This document shows, one piece after another, positions 23,899 through 34,750 of a DNA stretch of 64,000 bases. The position numbers and the translations under genes are program-made. The notes beneath the pieces were generated by a model. That model ran no database searches. It was not told the origin of the DNA and was given only the letters and a program-made list of their open reading frames with translations. The DNA is from Morinoia aosen (taxonomy: Eukaryota > Arthropoda > Malacostraca > Amphipoda > Talitridae). The DNA lies in the NCBI GenBank assembly GCA_030386875.1, contig CM059571.1, forward strand, positions 26,778,355-26,842,354. Reading direction: 5' to 3'. Positions within the stretch are counted from its first letter, which is position 1, and the number at the start of each line of letters is the position of its first letter.

Positions 23899-24345
23899 TC
23901 ACAAAATGGGGGCGGGAGCAACACGATTTTCATCACGCATTTTCAAGAGGGCACTATAGTGGTCCTGTTTCCGGTGTATGTTTACCGGAGGATAGTTTAT
24001 CAGAGCATTTGATGTAGGGGAGATTGTCGTCTTCCAAATCCCATTGTCTCTTTCATCAAATATGTGAATTGGTGTTCTCGTCACATTAGAAAGTATTTGG
24101 GGTATGAGGTTTCCAACTGCGTGATCGAAGACTTTTCTATCGATGTATTTATCGATGAGTTGTTCGAAACTGCCACTGTTCTTGTCAACGAATTTTGCAT
24201 ACTGGTCCTTGTTTCTGGAGCTCTCAGTTTTGATGGCTTTTTTCAGAGATGTATAATTCCATTTCGATATTTGTTTTGAAGCAAGCTGCGTCGTTACGGC
24301 GTGGAGGAGACAGTGTCCGTCACCTACAGTGTAAGCAGGCTCCAA
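23899..24345 (-). CDS. OTU-like cysteine protease domain of LINE ORF1
   Basis: The 148-residue open segment begins MEPAYTVGDGHCLLHAV, matching the OTU catalytic Asp-Gly-x-Cys-Leu block, and near its end has HRKQDHYSALLKM, matching the catalytic His block (H-Y). The spacing of about 115-120 residues between Cys and His fits OTU deubiquitinases. FDERDNGIWKTTI and NYPPVNIH look like the strands before the His. The preceding ORF1 part is in the same frame and is separated by one stop (about 24352), so this was the C-terminal domain of a longer ORF1 protein. In other systems such domains cleave ubiquitin chains or polyproteins; the role in this LINE is unknown. The start at 24345 is the first Met after the stop. 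Confidence 0.85.
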   Translation of the reverse strand: MEPAYTVGDGHCLLHAVTTQLASKQISKWNYTSLKKAIKTESSRNKDQYAKFVDKNSGSFEQLIDKYIDRKVFDHAVGNLIPQILSNVTRTPIHIFDERDNGIWKTTISPTSNALINYPPVNIHRKQDHYSALLKMRDENRVAPAPIL

Positions 24346-24351
24346 TTTGAG

Positions 24352-24913
24352 CTATCGTTTCAAGTCGTCCAGTGTGTCTGCAACGCGTATGCAAATTTGA
24401 TTTACTGTTGATTTTGCGGTAGCAGTATCGGTTTGGTAATCCGATGGAGGCCTGGCAGAGGCATCAGATTTTTTTCGAATAATTTGATTTTCTTTGGAAT
24501 AGTTTTGAATATCGTTATTCGCTTGGCTTTCTTTGGTACCTGCGTACTTACTGGAAAGTTGAGAATTGGTTGAAAAGGAGGGCATGGCAGTCACTATTTG
24601 TGTCTGTTGCAAGTAACGCAAAATTATTTTTCGTACTGACATTATATTTGTCTGAGATCGAGTCAGAGAAAGGCTCAGGCTTATTTACGTTCCTCATGTT
24701 GTGGGTGGGTGAGTTACTCAGAGCTCTGCTTGATGACGCAATCAATTTTGAAGGATTTGGTGTACCATGTGCAGCGGTGTGCATAGGCTTATATTCTTTT
24801 CCAAAGTTTAAAGTGAGACTATTTGTCTCATTCCGTGAAGTTTTCGATTCATTGGAATGATCTAAAATTCCGTTTATTGCTTGACATTTGTTGAAATGAG
24901 GACAATATGGCAC
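24352..24913 (-). pseudogene. LINE ORF1, N-terminal part
   Basis: Two overlapping open segments (24913-24548 and 24642-24352) in different frames read as one low-complexity, Ser/Asn/Lys-rich region. It starts MPYCPHFNKCQAINGILDH, with a possible small Cys/His cluster (C-P-H-F-N-K-C), followed by NNFALLATDTNS and, in the second frame, SSKYAGTKESQANN to VADTLDDLKR. One frame change lies near 24580. No RNA-recognition motif or esterase domain is seen. Confidence 0.65.
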
Positions 24914-24915
24914 GG

Positions 24916-27900
24916 TGATTCGAGGCGCCTCTTGCCCGGGTAACTCTCGTTTGTCCCTACTACCATGGAGAGGTGACAGCCGTAGCCATGGAAGATCTCT
25001 CCCATGATGTCATCCTCGGCCGAGTTCCCGGAAACACATCCTTCGAAGAACAGATGATCGACCATGAAGAGCAACCAGTTGCTGCAGAAGTCTCTCATGT
25101 TGTCACAAGGGCAGCAGCAAAATCGAGCGAAAATCCCCCTGCCGCACCAAGCACTGTCGATATGTTGCAGCACTACAAAGAAGATTTTAAGAAATTACAG
25201 CGGGAGTGCAAAACATTTCAGTTTTTATTCAAGAAAGTTGACACTGGTAAAGAAGAAACGCACAAGGATGGCAGAGTCATTACCTATGAACTCCACGACG
25301 GCAATCTGCACCGGAAAACGTTACGAGACGGTCAGGAAACTCATCAACTTGTAGCACCTGCAAGCGTGCGCCCACAAATTTTGGAAATGGCTCACGACAA
25401 TCCACTTGCTGGCCATTACTCCCAAAAGAAGACTCAGGCTCGACTAGAACGAGATTTCTACTGGCCGTCCCTGGCAAAAGATGTGGTCCAATACTGTCAC
25501 TCTTGTCACACCTGCCAGACGCACGCTCCATCTCGACCAGGGTAGACACCAATCTCAACCCCACCGATCACCACTCCATTCTCCGCGCTCAGTGTTGATT
25601 TGGTAGGCCCATTGCAACCAGCATCGGCACGTGGCCACCGATACATTCTCACCGAGGTGGACCAAGCAACTCGGTACGCAGATGCAGCCCCGCTCAGACA
25701 TATAGATGCAGAAACGGTCGCCCACGAGCTACTCGAAATCTGCAGCAGAGTTGGTTTCCCTCACACGCTAACGAGTGACAACGGCACTCAGTTCAGCGCC
25801 GCAACCTTCGAAGCTTTCCTGAAACTCGTTGGTATCCAACACCGATTGACGCCATTATACCATGCCCAATCGAACGGCATTGTCGAACGCTTCAATGGTA
25901 CGCTCAAAGTCATGTTGCGGAAATTAGCCGTAGAACAACCGCGAGACTGGGACCTGTATCTGCCTTCCCTCCTTTTTGCTTATCGAGACGCTCCTCAGGC
26001 CTCAACCGGGTATTCTCCTTTCGAACTCATCTACGGCCATCGCGTCCGTGGACCTTTAACCGTGCTCAAAGAATGTTGGACAGATGGGAGCTTGCAAGAC
26101 ACGAGCACTGCCCAGTATCTAATGGAAATGAAGCACCGATTGAAAGAAACATGCAAAATCGCTCGCGAGAATCTAAACAGGAGCCAAGAGAAAAGCGCCA
26201 AGTTCTTCAACAGACGTACCAAGATGCGAACTCTAAAACAAGGAGATAAAGTCCTCGTATTTCTGCCCGATTCTCGAAAGAAGCTACTTATGACTTGGAA
26301 AGGTCCCTATACAGTAAAATTACGCCTGGGAACCTATACCTATTCATTGGACGTGGATGGAAACAACAAAGTTTATCACATCAACCTCCTTCGCCAGTAC
26401 CACGACTGGGAGCAGCAAAGTTCCGCCTCACCAAGTGAAAGCGACCGCGAGGAGGGCGACGAGAGAGTAGAAAAAGCTTTAGCAGCGGTTGGCCTCGCAT
26501 TAGAACCTACCTGCGAAGAAGAAGAGTTCGACCGGAAAGAACCAGAGATACCGTCACCCGTCGGGGAAACCATTGAAGATTACCTCATCTCCCCTACGTT
26601 GACTACAACACAACGCTCAGAACTCCAGGAACTATTCGGAGAATATCGCGATCTCTTCACAGATACTCCCGGAAGAACCAGCACGACTGTTCATGAAATA
26701 AAATTAAAGGATACTTCCAGTTTTCGACTTCAGCATTCGTATCCACTTCCCCTAGTGCTAGAGCCTGAACTGCAGTCAAGTTTAGAGAAGTTGATGAGGA
26801 TGGGAATCGTGACGCCATCCACCTCACCTTACTATTCACCGCTCCTTGCCGTCCGGAAGAAAGACGGTACCCACCGATTTTGTTTGGACTGCAGACACCT
26901 CAACAGCCAGACAGTATTCGATGCCGAGCCAATAGCAGACACCACTGCTATCTTCACCAATTTAGCTGGCAAAACAATCTTCAGCAAAATGGATCTCACC
27001 AGTGGATATTGGCAGGTACCTTTACACCCTGAGTCCCGCCAATACACCGCCTTCAAAACTAGGTCTGGCCTATATGAATTCAACGTCATGCCTTTCGGCC
27101 TAGCAAATGCTCCAGCCACTTTTTCCCGCCTTATACGTCAAGTCACTGCAGCACTGCAAGATACCGAGGTCTACATGGACGACATCTTAATCGCCTCGAC
27201 TACTTGGGAAGATCATTGTGCAGCATTAGCTAAACTGTTCGAAGCTCTCTCTCGAAATGGCCTTAAAGCGAAGCCATCCAAATGCGAATTCGGATTTGAC
27301 AGCCTCCAGTATTTGGGTCATCAACTGAGCAGTAATCAGATCCAGCCTCTGGAAAACCGAGTCGAAGCCTTAAAATCAGCTCCACTCCCAAAAACAAAAC
27401 GGGAGCTCCGAAGTTTTCTCGGTACAGTTGGGTACTACCAATAGCACATTCCTAACTACTCTCAACTGACATCTAAACTCCATGATTTCCTAAAGAAGAA
27501 CTCCCCAGAACAAATACCTTGGACCGATACAACAGAAGTTCTGTTCGAAAGTTTGCAGACAGCGTTAGTCAAGAGACCGGTCTTACAGTTGCCAGACCCC
27601 AGATGTCCTTTCATTCTGAGGACAGATGCCTCCCAAACTGGACTTGGAGCAGCTCTCCTCCAGCCAAGCAAACGAGACTTCCGTCACTACGCACCCGTAG
27701 CATATGCTTCACGTCGACGGAGAGGAGCAGAAATAAACTATTCTACCATTGAAAAAGAAGCGTTAAGCATCTACTGGGCTCTACACAAGCTTGAGGTCTA
27801 CCTGTATGGACGAGAATTTGAGTTACAAACCGACCATCGACCGCTCCTTTATTTGCAACAGACAGACAAGTTGAACCCCCGATTGAAACGCTGGGCTTTG

Positions 27901-28006
27901 TATTTCAGCCTTTTCAGGTTCCGAGCAGAACACCTTTCGGGAGTCGACAACCACCTTGCGGATTTCCTGTCTCGGCTACCGTAGTAGAGACACCCTCCCC
28001 CGGGCG
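24916..28006 (+). mobile_element. Gmr1-like Ty3/gypsy pol fragment, broken
   Basis: The domain order is unusual for gypsy: end of protease (DLSHDVILG, about 24990), integrase zinc finger (about 25370-25530, ending CHSCHTCQ), integrase core (about 25590-25950; DLVGPL, TSDNGTQFS, NGIVERFNGTLK), then reverse transcriptase (about 26690-27440; YMDDILIAS) and RNase H (about 27590-27980; TDASQTGLGAAL, TDHRPLLYL). Integrase before RT is the order described for the Gmr1 group. No Gag and no 5' LTR are present; the left side abuts the LINE. I estimate two or three breaks, so it is a fossil of moderate age. Confidence 0.85.
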
Positions 28007-28514
28007 TGTCAGGCCTCACAGGGGTTGTCGAGCCTTTTGTGTTAGTTACCCATAATCCCAAGTATTTTCTTTATGTGTCCAGCTCCCTGAACTCCGACTT
28101 GTCTGTTTCTCTGCGCTGATGTTGCGTCTGCGCATTTACTTTAGTTAGCCCTTAAATATCATTTGTATTACACGTCGATATTCCAATGTTTCTTTGATTA
28201 CCTAGCTAAATAAGACTAATATTTTAAATGCAATTTTGAGTGTTATACCCAGTTATGCAGTAGCTCATGTCTGTACGCACTATTGTTGCAATAGAAAATA
28301 AATCACTGTCTTTGTTAAAATATATCAGTGTATGTAATAGGAACTGCGAAGAGATTCAGCATTTAACAAGTAAAACAACGAGTTCTAAAGAGTTTTCTTT
28401 CTCCTTATTGATATAGGCTTTGGTCTCATACGACACGTCGCCTAATAAGGGGTTTAAGGAGCCACCTCGGAAGGACGAACTATTTTGCATAGCTTTGCGG
28501 ATTAGAAAGACGCT
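28007..28514 (+). repeat. Possible 3' LTR of the Gmr1-like element
   Basis: Right after the RNase H region a stretch begins TGTCAGGCCTCACAGGGG, with a TG start as LTRs have, and holds AATAAA near 28299. No second copy exists in the window, so its right edge cannot be set. The tandem repeats from 28515 may be part of it. Confidence 0.35.
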
Positions 28515-28890
28515 GTCGCAGTCCGGCACTAAGAGAGATCACTTCTGTTGCCCTAGCGGTCTCATCCGGCGCAGACAGTTGCTCGTCTTCCTAACGGTAC
28601 CTCCGTAGTTCGGCACAAAACGGAATTTACTTCTGTTGCCCTAGCGGACTGAATACGGCGTAGGCGGTACCCACACACACTTCACTCTAGCGGTACCACC
28701 GTAGTTCGGCACAAAACAGAATTTACTTCTGTTGCCCTAGCGGACTGAATACGGCGCAGGTGGTACCCACACAAACCTCACCCCACACACACAACGGTAC
28801 CGCCGTAGTTCGGCACTAACAGAATTTACTTCAGTTGCTCTAGCGGACTGATTACGGCGTAGGCGGTACCCACACGAACCGCAGGAAGGG
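28515..28890. repeat. Tandem repeat, period about 96-104 bp, three good copies and one diverged
   Basis: Units with CCGTAGTTCGGCAC, TTACTTCTGTTGCCCTAGCGG and GGCGGTACCCACAC start near 28595, 28691 and 28795. A diverged unit precedes them from about 28515. The repeat is GC-richer than its surroundings. Confidence 0.85.
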
Positions 28891-29639
28891 CAGCTGTAAA
28901 GAAAAAGCCAGGGCCCCGGAAAAAGGTAGCTGCACCCTTTTCCACGAACCCTCATGTCGACCGCACGACGGTATCGACACTCTTCATATACTTCCTTTCT
29001 CTTCAATCGAACCAGATGGGTAGGTTATTTTTTTCCTTTTGATCATTGATAATTTTCTTTGGCTCAGATCCTTTCTTCGTGTCTCAACAAGTGTTTCAAA
29101 GTCACTCATTTCATTTTGAACTTTTTTATTTCATTTTGAAATTTTGTCATTACCGAGTCAAAATGTTCAATTAAAATAGAGACCACTTACTATCTTTTGA
29201 TAATTTTTCGAAGCCAGGATACGAGCCAAACTTTGACGGACACTCATTGTTGCTGAGTCTTTTGTTTCTTGCCGCCTACTTGAAGATTGAGAGAGCTGGG
29301 CTCCTTGTGAAGATTGAATACTCTTTTTTAGAGGGAATATTATACTTTTCATTGATAATTTTGATTACGGTAAATTTAATTCACTTTTAATCCTTATGGT
29401 GAGAGTGGGCACTCCTTTAAGTTAGAAATTCATGGTTTCTAACCAATGAAGGTACTTTGTTTCAGGAAAACAAGGAGCGTCCTCACTGCGTGAAGTCAAG
29501 AGTGGTTTTTTAATACATTTTATGAAAACGAAGTGCTCAATAATTACAAAATTGACGAACGAGTCTTCAAGAACACTGCCGAGATCTCTGTTAAACACAT
29601 ACTGTAGATCCAGATACAGCAAGTAAAGTTTGTGTATTA
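28891..29639. other. No gene seen
   Basis: Unassigned. The 61- and 66-codon minus frames at 29167-29352 and 29422-29622 have no motif. Confidence 0.5.
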
Positions 29640-29990
29640 CATAAGTCGCAAAATCAGTTACCTCTTAGTACGAAATGTTTCCAGATCTAGAGTCAGTGAC
29701 CTAGACAAAGCCAGTGTGATATATCAATTCAAGTGTGAAGGAAGGGAATGTCTCTTAATGAATGTTACATTGGCGTGACTAGGATGACCCGGAAACAAAG
29801 ACTAGCTGCGCATAAATTTCATAGCTCTATTTTTAATCATTTCCGTATTGATCATGGTTTAAACAGTCGAATAAAGATCCTCATTCAAACCCAAAAGTTC
29901 TATATCATGTTGTTAAAAAAGAGCATATCTAAATAATAGAAGCATTACATATTCACATGCTTGAACCGACGCTCAACTAAATTATTATTG
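29640..29990 (+). pseudogene. Penelope-like GIY-YIG endonuclease relic
   Basis: The translation reads ASVIYQFKCEG and, one frame over, ECYIGVTRMTRKQRLAAHKF, followed by SSIFNHF. This resembles the GIY-YIG nuclease of Penelope-like elements (VIY-x-x-x-C, YIG-x-T-x-R, R-L-x-x-H, S-x-I/V-x-x-H). One frame change lies around 29760. There is no RT next to it; the hAT-like element begins 430 bp downstream. Confidence 0.6.
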
Positions 29991-30411
29991 ATTTCATTGC
30001 TTTAAAACTATTCAAAAGGACGACAGCCTCATTCGCTATTTCGTTCATTTCGCCCGCGTCTCTGGTGTAATAAACCTGTAACCGCTGTGCAATAATAGCT
30101 AGTCTGTTGGTGATCGATATTCCTATAGATACAGTGCAAAAACTACTATCTCGTCGTCTTACAACTTGATTTCCGTGTTTTTACTGGGTCTGCTTTTGCT
30201 TGAACGATCGACATTTTTTATCAATGTGACTATAATAATAGGATCTACTTTTTTCAGCTTGAAGATGATGATAGTTTCATTTGCATTTTAACGCTGCATT
30301 TAATATATTGACAGAGGTATAGAATTTTAGCGATAAACATTGGGCTGTAAAAAGTTGAGTGATTTCATTTATATTTTAACAGTTGAAGAACTTGAAATAT
30401 AAATAAGCGAA
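29991..30411. other. No gene seen
   Basis: AT-rich flank of the hAT-like element, ending at the target octamer GTAATTGC (30412-30419). Confidence 0.5.
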
Positions 30412-30419
30412 GTAATTGC

Positions 30420-30530
30420 TATAGACCGACCGGGGCCCCGGCCCCGGCCCCGGCCAACCCCGGCCATTTTGGCTGACCCCGGCCCCGGCCCCGGCAAAAT
30501 AGTGCCCCAAGCCGGGGTTTTGGCCGGGGT
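30420..30530. repeat. GC-rich left end of the hAT-like element
   Basis: After the 14-bp terminal repeat come several GGCCCCGGCCCC-like units, CCGGCCATTTTGGC and CCGGGGTTTTGGCCGGGG. The GGGG runs on one strand could form quadruplexes. Confidence 0.8.
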
Positions 30531-30552
30531 TTTTAGTTTTTTACTCCACCTT

Positions 30553-31965
30553 TTTCACTTCAAATTAATCCAAGTCAAGGTCAATTTAATCCAAGATAAG
30601 TTCAATTTGATCCAAGTCAGATTCAAATTAATCCGAGTCAGGTTCAAATTAATCCGAGTCAAGGTCAAATTCATACAAGTCAAATTCAAATTAAACGTAC
30701 TAAGTATCCAACATCAGAAGGCAGAGTGTGATGCAGATCTTTGAACGGAGTAACATATAGAAATCAATTATAAAAACTTCGTATTAACTATTCATTAAAG
30801 TTGTTTTTCAATTCTACATTAATGGCAGCGTGCATCCATTCAAATATTTATGTTCAAAGACAATTTTATGTTACACATGCACATACACGTAGTAGTATCG
30901 AGGATTTAATTACTCATATAGAGATATATATATATGCGTGAAATTTCGTTTTATCACATATATAAAGTCATATATGCATGCAACTACGAAAGATTACCAT
31001 TGTATTATATGTAGATTTACCATTTAAAAGAAATATAGCAACGAAGTCTGTTTTTGCTTGTTCAAACGATTTTTGTATAAACAAGTATCAATTTTTTCAT
31101 CGACCGAGATGATATATTTGCCTAGGCCTATTCATTTGAAGGGATGGCACAATTTTTATTGCTATTGCATAATTGTATCTGTGTAGTAATGTACTCATAT
31201 AAATTGTAATCAAATGTTATCGTACATAAGTACTCAGTGAATCGCATTTGCTCATTTCTTTTAAAAGTTAAATCTATACATCCTCCAGTGGCAATCATTT
31301 GTAATTGCATGCACAAATGATTTCATAAATGGGGTAAAGTGGAATTTCAGGCATGTGAATCTTCGAATGATTGTAAATAAATCCTTGATACTATGTGTAT
31401 CTGTAACATAAAAGTACCTAAAGTACCTTTGAAAATAATTTTTGGAATGGATGCATACTACCATTAATTTAGAATTAAAAAACAACTTTAATGTGTAGTA
31501 TAATACGAAGTTTTTATAATTGACTTCCAACTGTTACTCCGCTCAAAGATCTGAATCACACTCTGCCTCCTGATGCTGGATACTTAATACATTTTACAAC
31601 AGCTTGTTTTAACACTGCAGAAATTTTATGTATTCCTTGCTGAAAGGAAAAACGTTTTTCTTGCTCATCACATCCAACAAGATACATTTTTAATACAAAA
31701 AAATGCTCAAATTAATGAGCGATTTATGTCGATTCTTAACTCAACTTGGAGCTGGATTAATTTGAACTTGATTTGGAAGAATTTAAATTTGACTTGGATT
31801 AATTTGAACTTGACTTGGACTAATTTGAACTTGACTTGGATTGATATGAATTTGATTTAGATTAATTTGAACTTGACTTGGATTAAATTGAAGTTGATTT
31901 GGATTAATTTGAACTTGACTTGGATTAATTTGAACTTGACTTGGACTAATAGTTTGAAGTGAATA
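30553..31965. mobile_element. Foldback element with 21-bp repeats in its arms
   Basis: The arms run inward from 30553 and 31965 (shared end TTCACTTCAAA). Each carries a minisatellite with a 21-bp unit (TTGGATTAATTTGAACTTGAC on one strand): about six units on the left (30560-30695) and ten on the right (31745-31950). Beyond the repeats the arms continue as single-copy inverted sequence (for example CAACATCAGAAGGCAGAGTG near 30710 with its complement near 31565, and ATTAAAGTTGTTTTT near 30795). It is non-coding. The frames over the repeats are periodic artefacts. Confidence 0.7.
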
Positions 31966-32329
31966 AAGCGTTGTGTGCCCGGCTACCCGCACGTGAAAAA
32001 TTCACGTGTCTTTTGAACAAATTTAAAACGATTTCTCAAGATATTTGCGATTTCATTGCAATCCTGAAGAACATGCAGTCACTGAGAAGAAAAAGCAGTA
32101 TCTATGCTACCATCCAGTGTAATTATAATCCAGTGCGCAGTTATTGACATGAAAGAATTTCGACTTGGAGAGGTCCTAATATCAGCAGTTATTGAGAAGA
32201 CGCTATTTTTGTTAACTTGCTTTTATATTTCCTCTGAAATAGCAAACTGAATTTGGATACTAAGGTCCGGAATTAGTCTTGTTGTAATTACCTTCTCTGA
32301 TGGAACTTGAAACGTCTTATTCAAAAACC
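31966..32329. other. No motif seen; short palindrome
   Basis: CACGTGAAAAATTCACGTG is a palindrome at about 31990-32008. This would be the position of the missing hAT transposase body, but I recognise nothing. Confidence 0.45.
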
Positions 32330-32825
32330 CTACAAAATTAAAAAAGTTTCCTTTTCCATAGGGTCGTAAGGATTGAACGCGTCACAAAGCCAGTAAATTA
32401 ACAATTTCTCCCTATGTATTTGGTCAGTATTATTTGGCTCCCAGTTCTTAGATTGAGTGAATGTTTCTGTTAAAGTCAGCTGTTTGCCAGTAGACGAAGA
32501 CGACTTGCTACAATCGGCAGTTTTGTCACTGCTGCAGCCTAAACTGTCTTTGTTTGTTTTCAATACATAGACATTTGGTTTTTCTTCTTGTTCGTTTTGT
32601 TTCTATTTTTCAACTCTTTTCGTTTTTTTCTTCAGCTTCCAGGAATTGATCACTTTGTGTCGATTTCAGATGGCCCCATAAATATTTAGTTGAGAAAATT
32701 TTCTAAGATGCACCAGCCGCTCCTCGTCTTATATTTGCTTCACAAATGGTGCACACTTCAATTTCTACACTCTTCACCGATTTATAGAAGTAATCCCATA
32801 CAGCTGACGCACTACTTTTAGTCAT
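32330..32825 (-). pseudogene. hAT transposase N-terminus with BED zinc finger, decayed
   Basis: From an ATG at 32825-32823 the translation gives MTKSSASAVWDYFYKSV, then VCTICEANIRRGAAGAS and a stop at about 32703. Beyond it, YLWGHLKSTQSDQF continues the finger. The aromatic start, C-x2-C pair and H-containing end are the BED finger pattern; the last His is replaced by Gln in STQSD. Further on, KQLTLTETFTQSKNWEPNN and LLIYWLCDAFNPYDPME match the conserved segment after the finger in hAT/ZBED proteins (normally ending in a P-x-x-x-V-E-like motif). The RNase H-like core is absent. Confidence 0.75.
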
Positions 32826-33151
32826 TATACCGGGTGTCCCACAAAAACGTCACTAAGTTTTAATTGATTATATTTCCGCTTTAAATTTACATATTTTAAT
32901 TTTTATTTTTTCACAATGTAGTAAATTTTATTTTATTTTCGAATAAATTATGTTTTTGAAAATCGTTTAATAAACACTTTACATTGATCGATTAACTGAA
33001 ACGGATAGAAAAACTAATTTTTCGAAGGAAAACATTTCAAAACAATATTGATATTCTTCCTTATTTTGCACTTTCCAAAAAAAACGAACAAACAAAAATT
33101 TAAAAGAGTAACAAATCAATACATAAAAAAAGTTTAAGTAAAAAAAGTAAT

Positions 33152-33318
33152 TTAGTATCCTTCGACATACCCACCATTTCTATCAAGGCAAGCATTACTT
33201 CTAGCCACTATCAAACGAAGAGTTTTGCGGACCATTAGTTCTTGAAACACTTCAACTCGTTGTCGAAGAATTTTTAATGATGGAGGTGATGTTTTGAAAA
33301 CGCGTTCCTTCACAGTAG
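33152..33318 (-). pseudogene. Mariner-like transposase C-terminal tail
   Basis: The translation has VKERVFKTSPPSLKILRQRV and ends ACLDRNGGYVEGY before a stop. Arthropod DDE transposases of this type end in a similar way, with LR-x-R-x-x-x-x-x and C-x-x-x-x-G-G-H/Y. Only the last 55 or so residues remain. Confidence 0.6.
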
Positions 33319-33379
33319 GTAATGAGAAATGAAGAAAATCACCACTGTTGTTTTTAAAACTTTTCCTTTGAACAAATAA

Positions 33380-34750
33380 TTAATGGAACATTCTTTTAAT
33401 GGCAAAGGTTTCAGAATCTCTGATTCCATCATCAGTGCTGTAAAACAAGGAATAAAATACCTACTGTGAAATACCTTGTGAAATACCTACTGTGAATGTA
33501 TCGTTCACAGGAAGAGGCCCTAAAATTATTTGACTGCATAAATGGATATCACGCCAAGATAAATTTCACAATGGAAACTGAGCAGAATGATAAATTGCCA
33601 TTTTTAGACTTTCTCGTAAAGAAAACTAAACTAATTCGACGTTCACCACCTCTGTTCATAGAAAACCTACATTTACGAGATTATGTACCAATTTATTCAG
33701 TTGCTTTTACATGGGTTATATTAAAACAAATGTCACTACATTATTGAATAGAGCATACCGTATTTCAAATTTATATAAAATATTTCATGACGAAGTGAAA
33801 TATATCACAAAGTTACTTGTAAAAAATAAATACCTTGTATCTTTAATTAACAATCTGGTTCAAAAGTTTTTAGATAAAAACTTTCCCTTCCGTGTGCAAT
33901 TCTGACTGCACCAAAGCAAAATATTGTCGTCGAGCTCTCTTTCTTGGGCTATCTTTCAAGGAGATGAGAAAAGATCTTTTATCTCTGATACACTCTCATT
34001 TTCCTTTCATTGACGTGTTACCATTTTATAGAAATAGTTTTAAAATAAGTACTTTTTTCAATAGGAAATAGCGTTTGGAAGAGTGCCTGAGAAATGGTTG
34101 TGTCTACTTGTATAAATGTGATGGGTGCCTGCAGTCCTATGCTGGAAGTACCGCACTCCAGCAATTGGTTCGTCACAGCCAACACTCTGGTATCTCCCAT
34201 GGAATCGGCCGTCCATACTGATCTCCCTCCCAGTCAGCCATCAGAGATCATTGCCATAGTTCAAACCACCCTTTCAAAAGTTCAATTTCTCCATACTTTG
34301 TAGAACTTCAGAGGAAGTTGACCTTAGAATTTTGGAATCATTGTTCATTTTTACCTATAAACCTCAGCTAAATAACGATCTAAGTGCGATGTAATTAAAT
34401 ATTGCCCCAACTGTGTAAATAAGAATGTGTTGGAATGTGTGTGTGTTTTATGTGTGTGTGTGTACATATACAGTAATGTTACTTTGTGTAGATGCTATTT
34501 TGTGTTGGTTTGATTACTAGAATTTAGGTGTATGTGTACGTTTGGCTTCGAAAGTGTAAGAGAAATTGTGTTTTTATTTTTTAATTGTTAGGCATAGCTG
34601 TTTTTCGACGTAGGTATAGTGATATTAATTTCTTATAGCTTTTTTGCAATTTGTTCATTATCGTTTTTTATTCCTTGTTTTACAGCACTGATGATGGAAT
34701 CAGAGATTCCGAAACGCTTGCCATTAAAAGAATGTTCCCTTTTATACATG
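33380..34750 (+). mobile_element. Penelope-like element, 3' half of the ORF, decayed
   Basis: The reverse-transcriptase end is readable from 33496 (NFTMETEQNDKLPFLDFLVK), then in a second frame GYIKTNVTTLLNRAYRI. From about 33930 follows LPFLGYLSREMRKDL, and from about 34090 a GIY-YIG-type nuclease: CVYLYKCDGCLQSYAGST, HSQHSGISHGIGRP, QSAIRDHCHSSNHPF and VELQRKLTLEFWNH. This is the order of canonical Penelope elements. Short inverted repeats bound it (about 33395-33455 and 34670-34740, core CAGTGCTGTAAAACAAGGAA on one strand). Frames change several times, so it is inactive. Confidence 0.75.
34437..34470. repeat. TG-rich microsatellite
   Basis: Two short TG runs (TGTGTGTG and TGTGTGTGTGTG) inside the mariner/Penelope block. 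Confidence 0.7.

Larger units (their letters stand above)
20905..24915 (-). mobile_element. LINE of the CR1/L2/Jockey group with an OTU domain in ORF1
   Basis: On the minus strand, from 24915 down, the order is: ORF1 N-terminal part, OTU-like protease domain, apurinic-type endonuclease, linker, reverse transcriptase, and the conserved C-terminal region ending at 20938. Length is about 4 kb. The 3' end is near 20905; the 5' end abuts a gypsy fragment at about 24915 and may be truncated. Several frame changes and stops make it inactive here. The RT tail motif LSRLDYCSLLWGDLP places it near CR1/L2/Daphne-type elements. A second OTU fragment of the family is at 59470-59790. Confidence 0.85.

Noticed and set aside
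24973-28006. Reading the 24.9-28 kb pol as the 5' part of the LINE next to it
   Set aside because: It is on the opposite strand and has gypsy integrase and RNase H, so it is a separate element.
30469-30744. 91-codon frame over the GC-rich end and 21-bp repeats
   Set aside because: Periodic sequence from the transposon end and foldback arm; no domain or start context.
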